A stretch of DNA of 64,000 nucleotides from an uncultured Flavobacteriales bacterium (GCA_946479285.1 CAMLFH010000020.1:1-64000); one strand, 5' to 3'. Counted from the first letter of the stretch, positions 32,325 through 42,033 are shown. The notes: generated from the sequence alone by a model not told the origin. Program-made: numbers and translations.

Positions 32325-34229
32325 ATGGCTGAAAATCAATATACTGAAGACAATATACGATCTCTGGACTGGAAGGAGCATATTCGCCTGCGACCTGGTA
32401 TGTACATCGGGAAATTGGGAGATGGAGCTTCTGCTGACGACGGGATCTATATTTTGGTGAAAGAGATTGTCGATAATTCCGTTGACGAGTTTGTCATGGG
32501 GAATGGAAAACGCATCGATATCAAAGTGAAAGACGGGAAAGTCTCCGTTCGTGATTACGGACGTGGAATTCCTCTGGGGAAAGTAATTGAATGTGTTTCT
32601 CAGATCAATACGGGTGGAAAATACGATTCAAAAGCCTTTAAAAAATCCGTTGGACTAAACGGGGTTGGAACCAAGGCTGTAAATGCTTTGAGCGAATACT
32701 TCATGGTTTATTCCGTAAGAGATGGCGAGAAGAAACAAGTGGTCTTCTCTCGTGGAGAATTGACGGAAGATTTGCCTTTGGAAAAAACAACTGAAGTAAA
32801 CGGAACTTATTTTGAGTTTATCCCGGACGAATCCATTTTTAAGAAATTCGCTTTCAAAATGCCTTACCTCATTAAGATGTTTTGGAATTACTGTTACTTA
32901 AACCGCGGATTAGCGATTTATTTCAACGGTGAAAAATACCAGTCCAAAGACGGATTGAAAGATTTGCTGGAAGACAATATGGATGGCGATCCTTTGTATC
33001 CGATTATCCACCTGGAAGGCGACGACATTGAAGTAGCGTTTACGCACGGAAAGACTTACGGGGAGGATTATTATTCTTTCGTAAACGGTCAGCATACCAC
33101 TCAGGGTGGAACGCATCAAAGTGCATTCCGGGAATCCATTGCAAAAGTCATTCGTGATTTCTACAAAAAAGACTACGATGCTTCGGATATTCGTCAGTCA
33201 ATTGTTGCTGCAATTGCGGTAAAAGTGATTGAGCCGGTATTTGAATCGCAAACCAAAACGAAACTGGGTTCCCAGGAAATTGAGCCGGATGGAAAGTCCA
33301 TGCGTGCTTTTATCAATGATTTCCTGAAGGATAAACTGGATAATTACCTGCACCGCCATCCGGATGTTGCGGATACCCTGGAAAAGAAGATCAAGCAGTC
33401 CGAACGTGAGCGAAAAGAACTCTCCGGGATTCGTAAACTGGCGCGCGACAGGGCTAAAAAAGCAAGTTTGCACAATAAGAAATTGCGTGATTGCCGGGTT
33501 CACTTAACCGATTTGAAAGACGAGAAGCGTGAGTTCACAACGTTGTTTATTACCGAGGGAGACTCTGCAAGTGGATCGATCACGAAATCACGTGATGTCA
33601 ATACGCAAGCCGTGTTTTCTTTGCGCGGTAAGCCCTTGAATTGTTATGGACTTACCAAAAAAGTAGTATACGAGAACGAAGAGTTCAACCTTGTACAGGC
33701 AGCTTTGGATATCGAAGAAGATATGGACAACCTGCGCTACAACAACATTGTGATCGCAACCGATGCCGATGTTGATGGAATGCACATTCGTTTACTGCTA
33801 TTGACATTCTTCCTGCAGTTCTTCCCGGATTTGGTGAAACGAAATCACGTTTACGTGTTGCAGACACCCTTGTTCCGTGTACGAAACAAGAAAAAGACCA
33901 TTTACTGTTATTCCGAAGAAGAGCGTAGAAATGCGATAGCAGAATTAGGAAAGAATCCTGAGATTACCCGATTTAAAGGATTGGGAGAAATTTCTCCGGA
34001 TGAGTTCAAGCATTTTATCGGTGATGATATCCGATTAGAGCCCGTTCTTTTAACAAAAGATGCTTCCATCGATTCGATCTTGTCTTACTTCATGGGGAAA
34101 AACACCCCGGAACGACAGGATTTCATTATCGAGAACCTGCGTGTAGAGAAAGACGATACGAAGCATGTGGATTTGGAAGATTCCGATTCAGATGATGACA
34201 ATATAGAACCAATAGAACAAGCTTCTTAA
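32325..34229 (+). CDS. parE: DNA topoisomerase IV subunit B (ParE)
   Basis: 634 aa. GHKL ATPase motifs: [21 protein letters not shown] and [18 protein letters not shown]. The transducer follows, then the TOPRIM domain with TEGDSASGS and [19 protein letters not shown]. Together with ParC it forms the A2B2 topoisomerase that decatenates daughter chromosomes. The neighbouring A-subunit gene and the length indicate ParE rather than GyrB, since in Bacteroidota the gyrase genes are usually apart. The ATG at 32325 is chosen over the TTG at 32298, which overlaps the -7 box. The C-terminus is acidic ([11 protein letters not shown]). It ends 2 bp before parC. Confidence 0.92.
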   Translation: MAENQYTEDNIRSLDWKEHIRLRPGMYIGKLGDGASADDGIYILVKEIVDNSVDEFVMGNGKRIDIKVKDGKVSVRDYGRGIPLGKVIECVSQINTGGKYDSKAFKKSVGLNGVGTKAVNALSEYFMVYSVRDGEKKQVVFSRGELTEDLPLEKTTEVNGTYFEFIPDESIFKKFAFKMPYLIKMFWNYCYLNRGLAIYFNGEKYQSKDGLKDLLEDNMDGDPLYPIIHLEGDDIEVAFTHGKTYGEDYYSFVNGQHTTQGGTHQSAFRESIAKVIRDFYKKDYDASDIRQSIVAAIAVKVIEPVFESQTKTKLGSQEIEPDGKSMRAFINDFLKDKLDNYLHRHPDVADTLEKKIKQSERERKELSGIRKLARDRAKKASLHNKKLRDCRVHLTDLKDEKREFTTLFITEGDSASGSITKSRDVNTQAVFSLRGKPLNCYGLTKKVVYENEEFNLVQAALDIEEDMDNLRYNNIVIATDADVDGMHIRLLLLTFFLQFFPDLVKRNHVYVLQTPLFRVRNKKKTIYCYSEEERRNAIAELGKNPEITRFKGLGEISPDEFKHFIGDDIRLEPVLLTKDASIDSILSYFMGKNTPERQDFIIENLRVEKDDTKHVDLEDSDSDDDNIEPIEQAS

Positions 34230-34231
34230 AT

Positions 34232-36976
34232 ATGAGTGAAGACGAAATTGGACCGGTAGATCCGGAGAATGGTCCCGATAGCAATCGGGATGAAAACGAA
34301 GGCGGAGAAGAAGAAGCTTCTTTCGGAATAGATGATCACAAACACGTAGATGAAAATATTGTTCCGCTTAGCGGTTTGTATGAGAACTGGTTCCTGGATT
34401 ATGCTTCGTATGTAATCCTTGAGCGGGCTGTTCCTTCTTTGCACGATGGATTTAAACCCGTTCAGCGAAGAATTCTGCATTCCATGAAGGAATTGGATGA
34501 CGGACGCTACAACAAAGTGGCGAATGTCATTGGAAATACCATGAAGTATCACCCTCACGGTGATGCGTCGATTGGTGATGCTTTGGTTCAGCTTGGACAA
34601 AAAGAATTGCTGATCGACTGCCAGGGAAACTGGGGAAATACACTTACCGGTGACGGGGCAGCAGCTCCGCGTTATATCGAAGCACGACTTTCCAAGTTTG
34701 CCAGCCACGTGGTTTTCAATCCGAAGACTACCAAATGGCTTTTGAGCTACGACGGACGAAATAAAGAGCCGGATAATTTACCGGTTAAATTCCCAATCCT
34801 GCTTGCGCAGGGAGCAGAAGGAATTGCAGTGGGAATGGCATGTAAGATCCTTCCACACAATTTCATCGAATTGATCGATCAGTCGATTAACCATCTGCGT
34901 GGAAAGAAAATTGAGATCTTCCCGGATTTCCTGAATGGTGGAATGGCCGATTTTACCAATTACAATGACGGACTGAGAGGCGGAAAGGTCCGTGTTCGCG
35001 CAAAAATTAAAAAGGTCGACAATAAAACCCTGATGATCAATGAAGTGCCTTTCGGATGTAATACAGGTTCATTGATTGAAAGTATTATCAAGGCAAACGA
35101 TAAAGGGAAGATCAAGGTCAAGAAGATTGAAGACAATACGGCTGCTGAAGCAGAGATTGTGATTCATTTGGCTCCGGGAGTTTCACCCGATAAAACGATT
35201 GATGCTTTATACGCCTTTACAGATTGTGAGGTTTCTATTTCGCCGAATGCTTCTGTGATTGATGGTGATACCCCGCGATTTATGGGGGTATCGGAGATTC
35301 TAAAGGTCAATACCGATAATACGCTGACTCTATTGAGACGAGAGTTGGAAATTCGTTTAATGGAATTGGAATCACAATGGCATTTCTCTACTTTGGAAAA
35401 GATCTTCATCCGTGAAGAGATGTACATCGACTTTAAGTTGTATTCCGATAAGGAGGGCTTGTACAATTACATGTATAAACGTTTTGAGAAATTCAAGAAG
35501 CAGTTTATCCGTGAAATCGTAGATGAAGATTTACAGCGTTTGACGCAAATTCCAATGATTCGTATTACACGTTTCGATTCCGACAAAGCAGAAGATGTTA
35601 TTGCGAAGCTGGAAGCTGAAATGGAAGAGGTAAAGAAGCATTTGGCGAATCTGGTTGAATATGCAATCGACTATTTCAAAGACCTGAAGAAACGCTTTGG
35701 AGCAGGAAAGGAACGCAGAACAGAAATGAAAGTGTTCGATAACATTGCCGCTTCGAAAGTGATTATTGCCAATCGTAAGTTATATGTGGATATTGAAGAA
35801 GGATTCATTGGCTGGGGTTTAAAAAAGACCGAAGCAGTCAACGATTGTTCCGAAATTGATGACATTATCGTATTCTTCGACACCGGGAAATTCATTGTTA
35901 CCAAAGTTTCGGAAAAGAAATTCGTTGGGAAAGGAATTGTTCATGCCGATGTCTGGAAGAAAGGTGATAAGCGAACGATTTACCACGTAATGTACCAGGA
36001 TGGTGCCGGTGGTGCTTGTATGATGAAACGCTTCTTCGTGAATTCCGTAACTCGTGATACGGAATACGATCTGACACGTGGAATCAAAGGATCGAAACTC
36101 TTGTATTTCTCCGTACATCCGAATGGAGAGCGCGAAGTTGTTACAGTAATGCTTCGTCCAAGACCGCATTTGAAACGCTTACGTTGGGATGTGGATTTAG
36201 GAGATCTTTTGATTAAAGGTCGCCAGTCTGCCGGAAACCGCGTTACCAAAGAAATTGTTCAGAAGATTACGCAAAAAGAAGTTGGAGGATCAACGCTTGC
36301 GGCACGTAAGATTTGGTACGATACCGTTGTAGGTCGATTGAACGACGAGGGAAGAGGAAAATTCCTGGGCTCTTTCAAAGGAGAAGACCGCATTCTGACA
36401 CTGTACAAAAACGGTGATTACCGACTTTCAACCTTTGATTTGGCAAACCATTTCGATGAAGATATGGTTCACATTGAAAAATGGGTTCCGGACAGACCAA
36501 TTTCTGCGGTTTACTTTGATGGAGAGAAAGAAATGCATTACGTGAAGCGCTTTACCTGTGAAATTACTACAGACAAGCGTGTTTCCTACATTTCTGAGAC
36601 AGAAGGTTCCTACCTGGATTGTGTATCAACAGCATTCAATCCGATTGTGCGCATCGTTTACAACAAGTTATTGAAGGAAACGAAAAACCTTCCGGACAAT
36701 GAAGTGGCTTTGGCGGATTTCATTGATGTGAAGGGAATGAAAGCACAAGGAAATCAGTTGACAAAGCTAAAAGTAAAAGAAGTAGTTCTGACGCATGAAA
36801 TTGAAGGCTCCGAGCCATGGCCTGATGAAGAGCCGTTGGATTTGGAAATCGACAATGAATCTGAAGAAGCAGATGCAGATGCTCCTGATTCGGAAGGAGG
36901 AGATGATAATCCGACAATAGAATGGGATTTGACAAAAGGATCAGATGATCCGGATGATCAGCCAACATTGTTTTAA
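34232..36976 (+). CDS. parC: DNA topoisomerase IV subunit A (ParC)
   Basis: 914 aa. An acidic, likely disordered N-terminal extension (residues 1-35) precedes the winged-helix and tower domains: RAVPSLHDGFKPVQRRILHSM, YHPHGDASIGDALVQ (quinolone-target region) and DGAAAPRYIEARLS with the catalytic Tyr148. The C-terminal beta-propeller-like part is followed by a second acidic tail (about 870-914). It starts 2 bp after parE. The bases 34273-34290 encoding residues 14-20 form a palindrome like those at intergenic sites. A terminator follows. Confidence 0.93.
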   Translation: MSEDEIGPVDPENGPDSNRDENEGGEEEASFGIDDHKHVDENIVPLSGLYENWFLDYASYVILERAVPSLHDGFKPVQRRILHSMKELDDGRYNKVANVIGNTMKYHPHGDASIGDALVQLGQKELLIDCQGNWGNTLTGDGAAAPRYIEARLSKFASHVVFNPKTTKWLLSYDGRNKEPDNLPVKFPILLAQGAEGIAVGMACKILPHNFIELIDQSINHLRGKKIEIFPDFLNGGMADFTNYNDGLRGGKVRVRAKIKKVDNKTLMINEVPFGCNTGSLIESIIKANDKGKIKVKKIEDNTAAEAEIVIHLAPGVSPDKTIDALYAFTDCEVSISPNASVIDGDTPRFMGVSEILKVNTDNTLTLLRRELEIRLMELESQWHFSTLEKIFIREEMYIDFKLYSDKEGLYNYMYKRFEKFKKQFIREIVDEDLQRLTQIPMIRITRFDSDKAEDVIAKLEAEMEEVKKHLANLVEYAIDYFKDLKKRFGAGKERRTEMKVFDNIAASKVIIANRKLYVDIEEGFIGWGLKKTEAVNDCSEIDDIIVFFDTGKFIVTKVSEKKFVGKGIVHADVWKKGDKRTIYHVMYQDGAGGACMMKRFFVNSVTRDTEYDLTRGIKGSKLLYFSVHPNGEREVVTVMLRPRPHLKRLRWDVDLGDLLIKGRQSAGNRVTKEIVQKITQKEVGGSTLAARKIWYDTVVGRLNDEGRGKFLGSFKGEDRILTLYKNGDYRLSTFDLANHFDEDMVHIEKWVPDRPISAVYFDGEKEMHYVKRFTCEITTDKRVSYISETEGSYLDCVSTAFNPIVRIVYNKLLKETKNLPDNEVALADFIDVKGMKAQGNQLTKLKVKEVVLTHEIEGSEPWPDEEPLDLEIDNESEEADADAPDSEGGDDNPTIEWDLTKGSDDPDDQPTLF
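34273..34290. repeat. Palindrome (TCCCGATAGCAATCGGGA) inside parC
   Basis: Seven-bp arms TCCCGAT / ATCGGGA around AGCA. Related to intergenic copies at 45370-45388 and, in degraded form, about 24339. Here it is translated in the disordered N-terminus of ParC. Confidence 0.7.
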
Positions 36977-36993
36977 ATAAAATAAAAATCTTT

Positions 36994-37024
36994 GTAGGGA
37001 CGCGATGTTTCGCGTCCCTTTTTG
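36994..37024 (+). terminator. Terminator of parE-parC
   Basis: AGGGACGCG (36996-37004) and CGCGTCCCT (37011-37019) form a perfect 9-bp stem followed by TTTTTG. The GTAGG..CGCG arm resembles the palindromes at 55242 and 60870. Confidence 0.9.
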
Positions 37025-37030
37025 TTTAAA

Positions 37031-37060
37031 TAATACCAAAAGGTATTATACCATTCGGTA
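37031..37060. promoter_or_regulatory. Twin TACC-N4-GGTA palindromes upstream of the ATPase gene
   Basis: TACCAAAAGGTA (37034-37045, extended to TAATACC/GGTATTA at 37031-37048) and TACCATTCGGTA (37049-37060) follow each other with centres 15 bp apart. They end 33 bp before the ATG at 37094; a -7-like TATCTTTA follows. This looks like an operator pair. Confidence 0.45.
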
Positions 37061-37093
37061 AAAATCTGTATCTTTAGGTAAAACCAATTCACG

Positions 37094-38263
37094 ATGCAGG
37101 AAATTTATTCGCCATTCATTTTCGGAAATACAGTAAGCACTCAGGGGTATACCAACCGGGAAGAAGAAGCGCTTCGTTTGAAACAAAATCTCCTGGGCGG
37201 TATCAATACAATCCTGATCTCGCCGCGTCGCTGGGGAAAATCTTCTTTGGTAGAGCGTGTACTGCTGGATATAAACAAATCGGATAAGAACTGCAAAACT
37301 ATCCTGCTCGATCTCTTTACGGTCAATAATGAAGTCGAATTCTTTGAATTGTTTACCCGCGAAGTGATCAAAGCAACGTCTACGAAATGGGAAGATTGGG
37401 TGCGTGATACCAAGAACTTTCTGTCGCACCTGGTGCCCACCGTTCATGTGGGAGTAAACCCGCATCTGGATTTCACGGTTAAATACGAGCATGAAAAAGT
37501 ACGGGAATTTGCAGATGAAATTTTGAATCTCCCGGAACGAATAGCTATGGAGAAGGGAATTCGTCTGGTGATTTGCCTGGATGAGTTTCAAAACCTGACA
37601 AACCTGGTGGAATACGAACCGCTGGAAAAGAAAATGCGGGCAATCTGGCAGCGGCAAAAATTGGTTTCTTACTGTTTGTTCGGAAGTAAACGACACATGC
37701 TGGAAGCAATTTTCAATAATCCTTCCAAACCGTTTTACCGCTTTGGCGACCTGATGCTGCTTCCCAAGATCAAAGAAGAAGCGTGGGTGAAGTTTATTCA
37801 ATCCAGTTTCCGGAAAACAGGTAAGCAGATCACAAAGGAAGTTGCAACGATGATTCCCCAACTGATGAAAAACCATTCCTGGTATGTACAGCAATTGTCA
37901 CATTATGTCTGGAATCAAAGTCGTTCCGGGAAAACAGTGGATAAGCAACTTGTTCAAAACGCCTTTTCCGAACTCATCTTTGCCAATCAGCCTTTGTACC
38001 AGCGGGAAATTGAAGGAATGAGCAGTACGCAGATTAATTTACTGAAAGCCATTTACCAGAGAGAAAAACAACTGACAGCCTCTGCTGTTATGCGGACTTA
38101 TGCCCTTGGAACTCCAAGAAATGTTTCCAAGAATCGCTTAATCCTGGAAGGCCGTGATATGATCATTAAAGATGAAAATGGAATTTACGAGTTTTTAGAC
38201 CCGGCTTTTGAATGGTGGTTTGGGAAACAGTATTTTCAGGTTTTATGGAATATTTTTGAATAA
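37094..38263 (+). CDS. Archaeal-type AAA+ ATPase with C-terminal winged helix
   Basis: 389 aa. The P-loop reads ISPRRWGKSSLVER (Pro44 to Ser50), the variant Walker A with a double Arg typical of the archaeal-ATPase/MNS group of STAND-like NTPases. Walker B is IRLVICLDEFQNL (Asp163, Glu164), followed by LVSYCLFGSKRHM as sensor region. The C-terminal part (about 315-389) looks like a winged helix (LTASAVMRTYALGTPRNVSKNRLILEGRDMI). Such proteins bind ATP and probably nucleic acid or a partner protein; biological roles are mostly unknown, with some in mobile or defence loci. It is a single gene between two terminators, preceded by twin palindromes. Confidence 0.85.
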   Translation: MQEIYSPFIFGNTVSTQGYTNREEEALRLKQNLLGGINTILISPRRWGKSSLVERVLLDINKSDKNCKTILLDLFTVNNEVEFFELFTREVIKATSTKWEDWVRDTKNFLSHLVPTVHVGVNPHLDFTVKYEHEKVREFADEILNLPERIAMEKGIRLVICLDEFQNLTNLVEYEPLEKKMRAIWQRQKLVSYCLFGSKRHMLEAIFNNPSKPFYRFGDLMLLPKIKEEAWVKFIQSSFRKTGKQITKEVATMIPQLMKNHSWYVQQLSHYVWNQSRSGKTVDKQLVQNAFSELIFANQPLYQREIEGMSSTQINLLKAIYQREKQLTASAVMRTYALGTPRNVSKNRLILEGRDMIIKDENGIYEFLDPAFEWWFGKQYFQVLWNIFE

Positions 38264-38275
38264 ACCAATTCAAAA

Positions 38276-38305
38276 AACGTCATCCGTTCCAGATGACGTT
38301 TTCTC
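38276..38305 (+). terminator. Terminator after the AAA+ ATPase gene
   Basis: AACGTCATC (38276-38284) pairs perfectly with GATGACGTT (38292-38300), followed by TTCTCT. It directly abuts the next promoter box. Confidence 0.85.
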
Positions 38306-38313
38306 TATCTTTG
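38306..38313 (+). promoter_or_regulatory. -7 promoter box of the gene at 38345
   Basis: TATCTTTG, an exact match to TAnnTTTG, 31 bp before the ATG. Confidence 0.6.
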
Positions 38314-38344
38314 AAGAAATGATTTTAAGCAAAACCAACTAAAG

Positions 38345-38818
38345 ATGAATAGAATGAAAAAATACAGCATGACTATAATTATAGCTTTTATGCTAATGTT
38401 TACCTGCAAGGCACAAACACAACGCAATTACGATAATGCTACCGGTTTTGTGTTTGGGAACATTAAATTTAATATGTCGTACGCAACAGCAAAATTCTTT
38501 TTATTAGATGCTCCGGAAGATTATCAAGAAGAAGAAAGAATTTTTTTATCAGTAAAGGAATTTGACAGTAAGCTATGGGACATGTTAATTAGTGACACAG
38601 TGAAAATAGGTTTCTACAATAAAAAATTGAATAAACTGATTTTCACTATCGATCCCCAAAATCTGAATACAGACAGGATTACCAAAGAGTTTTCAAAAGC
38701 GCCGGAAACCTTAACGGAAGAATGGGCTTATTGGGTAAAAGGAAACTATGTGTTGGATATTACCATTGATCCTGTGACAGGGAAAAAAATAATTCAGTTG
38801 GAATATATGGGCTGGTAA
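38345..38818 (+). CDS. Small secreted hypothetical protein (157 aa)
   Basis: Signal peptide MNRMKKYSMTIIIAFMLMFTCKA-QTQ; the Cys before the cleavage site could instead be a weak lipobox. The mature part has alternating beta and charged segments (FGNIKFNMSYATAKFFLLDAPEDYQEEERIF, KIGFYNKKLNKLIFTIDP) and no recognised domain. Its codons are more AT-rich than those of its neighbours. It stands alone with its own promoter box between a terminator and a convergent desaturase gene. Confidence 0.75.
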   Translation: MNRMKKYSMTIIIAFMLMFTCKAQTQRNYDNATGFVFGNIKFNMSYATAKFFLLDAPEDYQEEERIFLSVKEFDSKLWDMLISDTVKIGFYNKKLNKLIFTIDPQNLNTDRITKEFSKAPETLTEEWAYWVKGNYVLDITIDPVTGKKIIQLEYMGW

Positions 38819-38824
38819 TTGGAT

Positions 38825-38876
38825 AATTCAAATGTTCAAAATTGAACTGTTTAAACTCTTTGAACTATTGAACGTG
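38825..38876. repeat. TTCAAAT / TTGAAC short-repeat patch
   Basis: TTCAAATGTTCAAAATTGAAC and TTTGAACTATTGAACG, similar to the patches at 17884 and at the window start, again in a convergent intergenic space. Confidence 0.5.
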
Positions 38877-39944
38877 TTCTTTTCTTCCCAAACGCTTCAT
38901 GTGCCTGAAGTGAGAACCCAATGCTTTTCCCGTACTGTCATAAGAATAGTAATCCACTCCAAATTCTGCACAGGTTTTCGCTACGATCTTTTGAATTGCA
39001 GGATAATGTACGTGAGAGATCCTGGGGAACAAATGATGCTCCACCTGGAAATTCAATCCGCCGACTAACCAGCTTACTACTTTATTATCTACCGCAAAAT
39101 CACTGGTAGTTGCTAACTGGTGGACAGCCCACTCATTCTCTACCATTAAAGATTCATCTTCAGCATGCTCAAACTCTACATTTTCTACCACGTGAGCCAA
39201 TTGGAATACAAATGACATAGTCATTCCAAGCATCATGTGCATGAGGGTAAAACCAAGAATTGTCCAGCCAATTCCCCAAACAAATGAAGGAAGCACCAAA
39301 TACAATCCGAAATAAATAATCCGGGTGGTCCAGAACATCACATGATCAATCGGTTTCATTTTACCCACTTCAATAGTGAAACGGTTCCCCATGATGTAAT
39401 CCTGAAAATCCTTTACCAGTACCCAATAAATAGTTGAAATAGCGTATAGAAAAGTCAAATAAATATGCTGAAAACGATGTGCTTTATAATGTGGCTGGGA
39501 TTCACTCATTCTTAAGAATGGAGTTTTGGAAATATCATCGTCAATTCCGTCAATATTCGTGTAAGTATGGTGGACCAGGTTGTGCTTCTGCTTCCACATA
39601 AAAGCATCACTTCCCAAAGCATTCATGGACAGGCCAAAGAAATAATTGACTTTTTGATTGCTGGAAAAAGCATCGTGGTTAGCATCGTGCATGATATTGA
39701 AACCAACCAACGCCTGAACAAATCCCAATGATGCTGATAAAAGCAGTGCTAAATAACCCGGAATGGGCAATAATAGGATCGAACAATAAATCGCAATGTA
39801 AGTGGTGATAATGATGGTTGTTTTTAGATACAATTTCCAATTCCCGGACGTTTCCAGTTTATTCTCGTCAAAATAATTCTGAACTGATTTTCTCAGTGTT
39901 GAAAAGAACTCGCCCTGCGGTTTAGAAAATTGAACTTTTTTCAA
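38865..39944 (-). CDS. Membrane fatty-acid desaturase
   Basis: 359 aa with the three histidine boxes of di-iron acyl desaturases: HDANHD (86-91), HNLVHH (121-126) and NFQVEHHLFP near 315, of the front-end/linoleoyl-CoA type with the Q-x-x-H-H third box. About four transmembrane helices lie in two pairs (about 41-80 and 205-245). It should insert a double bond into acyl chains at the inner membrane. No cytochrome b5 domain is fused. Regiospecificity cannot be read. Monocistronic, converging with the gene at 38345. Confidence 0.9.
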   Translation of the reverse strand: MKKVQFSKPQGEFFSTLRKSVQNYFDENKLETSGNWKLYLKTTIIITTYIAIYCSILLLPIPGYLALLLSASLGFVQALVGFNIMHDANHDAFSSNQKVNYFFGLSMNALGSDAFMWKQKHNLVHHTYTNIDGIDDDISKTPFLRMSESQPHYKAHRFQHIYLTFLYAISTIYWVLVKDFQDYIMGNRFTIEVGKMKPIDHVMFWTTRIIYFGLYLVLPSFVWGIGWTILGFTLMHMMLGMTMSFVFQLAHVVENVEFEHAEDESLMVENEWAVHQLATTSDFAVDNKVVSWLVGGLNFQVEHHLFPRISHVHYPAIQKIVAKTCAEFGVDYYSYDSTGKALGSHFRHMKRLGRKEHVQ

Positions 39945-40073
39945 GTGTTTCCGGTTTTAATACAAGGCAAAGTTACAAAATAAAAGTGTTCGTTTCGAAG
40001 AAAGGATCGGGTGGATCAATGATTCACACACGTTTGCAGACGATCTTCTGTTTTTTTAACCTGAATATTTATT

Positions 40074-40081
40074 TATCTTTG
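40074..40081 (+). promoter_or_regulatory. -7 promoter box of rocD
   Basis: TATCTTTG, exact match to TAnnTTTG, 93 bp before the rocD ATG, giving a leader of about 85 nt that holds a duplicated motif. Confidence 0.6.
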
Positions 40082-40090
40082 TTGCTCCCG

Positions 40091-40154
40091 GGATGATTTC
40101 TCTCCTGCGACTGCAAATGAGGAAAGGATGATTGCTCTCCGTGACGAGCGATAG
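40091..40154 (+). promoter_or_regulatory. rocD leader with direct repeat and two micro-ORFs
   Basis: GGATGATTTCTCTCC (40091-40105) recurs with one change as GGATGATTGCTCTCC (40126-40140), spaced 35 bp. Each copy starts a tiny ORF: 12 codons (40093-40131, MISLLRLQMRKG) and 8 codons (40128-40154, MIALRDER), coupled by an ATGA overlap. Both contain two arginines. The 3' part can fold (ATTGCTC with GAGCGAT). Confidence 0.45.
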
Positions 40155-40174
40155 TAGCTTTAAAAAAGATTATT

Positions 40175-41416
40175 ATGGTAACACAAGAGAAATTGTCATC
40201 GGAAGAATTGATGCAGTTGGAAGATCGTTACGGAGCGCACAATTACCACCCGCTTCCGGTTGTTCTTTCAAAAGGAGAAGGAGTTTATGTTTGGGATGTA
40301 GAGGGGAAAAAATATTTCGATTTCCTATCAGCGTATTCAGCGGTAAATCAAGGACATTGCCACCCGAGAATCGTGAAAGCATTAACCGATCAGGCGCAAA
40401 CACTAACTCTTACATCACGTGCTTTCTACAACGACACTTTAGGTGTGTACGAGAAATTTGTAGCAGAATATTTTGGTTTCGACAAAGTGCTTCCTATGAA
40501 CACGGGAGCAGAAGCCGTTGAAACAGCGATCAAAATTGCCCGTAAATGGGGATACGAAAAGAAAGGTGTTGCTGAAAATCAGGCACAGATTATTGTTTGT
40601 GAACAGAACTTCCACGGAAGAACAACCACCATTATTTCATTTTCCAGCGATCCGGATGCAAATTCCAACTTTGGACCATTCACTCCCGGATTTATCCGGA
40701 TTCCTTACAACGACTTGGATGCTTTGGCAGAAGCTGTTAAACAACCAAATGTTATAGGGTTCCTGGTAGAACCGATCCAGGGAGAAGCAGGTGTTTATGT
40801 TCCGGATGAAGGCTATTTGGCAGGAGCAAAAGAATTGTGTTCTAAGAATAACGTGTTGTTTATTGCAGATGAGGTTCAGACAGGAATTGCACGTACCGGG
40901 AAATTATTGGCCGTTGATCACGAAAATGTGAAGCCGGATATTTTAATTCTTGGAAAAGCTATTTCCGGTGGAGTTTATCCCGTTTCTGCCGTTTTTGCTA
41001 ATGACGAGATTATGATGGTCATCAAACCCGGACAACACGGATCTACTTTCGGAGGAAATCCTTTGGCTGCTAAAGTTGCAATTGCTGCTTTGGAAGTTGT
41101 TACAGACGAAAACCTGGCAGAGAACTCAGAGCGTTTAGGGAAAATATTCCGTGCAGAAATGAACCGCATCATTGAAAAAACAGACCTGATACTGAAAGTT
41201 CGCGGGAAAGGATTGTTGAATGCAATCATTGTAAACGATACGGAAGAAAGCAAAACTGCCTGGAATCTATGCGTAGCATTGAAAGATAATGGCTTATTGG
41301 CAAAACCAACTCACGGAAATATTATTCGCTTTGCACCACCATTGGTGATGACGGAAGAGCAGTTGATGGATTGTGTTGCAATCATCGAAAAGACAATCTT
41401 AAACTTCAAAAAATAG
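40175..41416 (+). CDS. rocD: Ornithine aminotransferase
   Basis: 413-aa class III PLP-dependent transaminase that converts ornithine and 2-oxoglutarate to glutamate-5-semialdehyde and glutamate, in arginine/ornithine degradation. Landmarks: [119 protein letters not shown] (PLP-binding Lys) and [11 protein letters not shown]. The N-terminal YGAHNYHPL is diagnostic for RocD. The unusual duplicated leader upstream suggests regulation at RNA or translation level. Confidence 0.96.
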   Translation: MVTQEKLSSEELMQLEDRYGAHNYHPLPVVLSKGEGVYVWDVEGKKYFDFLSAYSAVNQGHCHPRIVKALTDQAQTLTLTSRAFYNDTLGVYEKFVAEYFGFDKVLPMNTGAEAVETAIKIARKWGYEKKGVAENQAQIIVCEQNFHGRTTTIISFSSDPDANSNFGPFTPGFIRIPYNDLDALAEAVKQPNVIGFLVEPIQGEAGVYVPDEGYLAGAKELCSKNNVLFIADEVQTGIARTGKLLAVDHENVKPDILILGKAISGGVYPVSAVFANDEIMMVIKPGQHGSTFGGNPLAAKVAIAALEVVTDENLAENSERLGKIFRAEMNRIIEKTDLILKVRGKGLLNAIIVNDTEESKTAWNLCVALKDNGLLAKPTHGNIIRFAPPLVMTEEQLMDCVAIIEKTILNFKK

Positions 41417-41446
41417 TAAGTATTCCTTTGTTGAATAAATAATTAT

Positions 41447-41478
41447 AAAATCCTTCGTTGTCGCGAGGGATTTTTTTT
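41447..41478 (+). terminator. Terminator after rocD
   Basis: AAATCCTTCG and CGCGAGGGATTT form an imperfect stem around TTGT, followed by eight T. Confidence 0.75.
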
Positions 41479-41511
41479 TGAGTCTGACTATCTTCGACAA
41501 AAAATACGGAT

Positions 41512-42030
41512 ATGCTATTGATTCTTATTATTTCTCTGTCTGTTGCCATTCTTGTTCCTATCATCGCTGTTATTGCGATTAAGAACGGACTTATAGCAAA
41601 AGAGAACCAGGTTGAAAATGCTTTTGCATCCGTGGATGTGATGCTGAAGAAACGTTTTGATCTGATTCCTCAGCTGACTTCCTGCGTGAGCGGATACATG
41701 ACCCATGAAAAAGAATTGCTGGAAAAACTGACCGCGTTAAGATCCGGTTCCAGGGATACAGAAGCCCTGGCACAGGGAAATCAGGAACTTCAAAGCCAAT
41801 TCAGCCAGTTTTTGATAAAAGCAGAAGCCTATCCGGATTTAAAAGCAAGCGAACAATTTATGATGCTGCAAAGAAGTATGAACGAAATGGAAGAGCAATT
41901 GGCCGCTTCAAGAAGAACATACAATATGTCGATTGAAATCTTCAATAATGCAGTGCTTCAGTTTCCTTCTTCCGTGATCGCCGGACGAAATAATATGACC
42001 AAAAAAGAATACCTGAAATTCAACGATTAA
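41512..42030 (+). CDS. LemA family protein
   Basis: 172 aa. One N-terminal transmembrane helix (about residues 2-24) is followed by the LemA domain: KENQVENAFASVDVMLKKRFDLIPQLTSCVSGYMTHEKELLEKLTALR, and the conserved end RRTYNMSIEIFNNAVLQFPSSVIAG. LemA proteins are single-pass membrane proteins with a helical bundle on the periplasmic side; their role is unsettled. It is followed after 3 bp by a DUF3137 gene, a pairing common in bacteria, which suggests a joint membrane function. Confidence 0.93.
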   Translation: MLLILIISLSVAILVPIIAVIAIKNGLIAKENQVENAFASVDVMLKKRFDLIPQLTSCVSGYMTHEKELLEKLTALRSGSRDTEALAQGNQELQSQFSQFLIKAEAYPDLKASEQFMMLQRSMNEMEEQLAASRRTYNMSIEIFNNAVLQFPSSVIAGRNNMTKKEYLKFND

Positions 42031-42033
42031 GCC

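Noticed and set aside
37046..37894. Minus-strand reading frame of 282 codons
   Set aside because: Antisense to the AAA+ ATPase gene, whose Walker motifs make the plus strand coding; the antisense product is rich in Phe, His and Cys as expected for a shadow.
37094..38263. AAA+ ATPase as part of a defence system
   Set aside because: No nuclease, toxin, methylase or other effector gene is adjacent and terminators isolate it on both sides; a defence role would be speculation.
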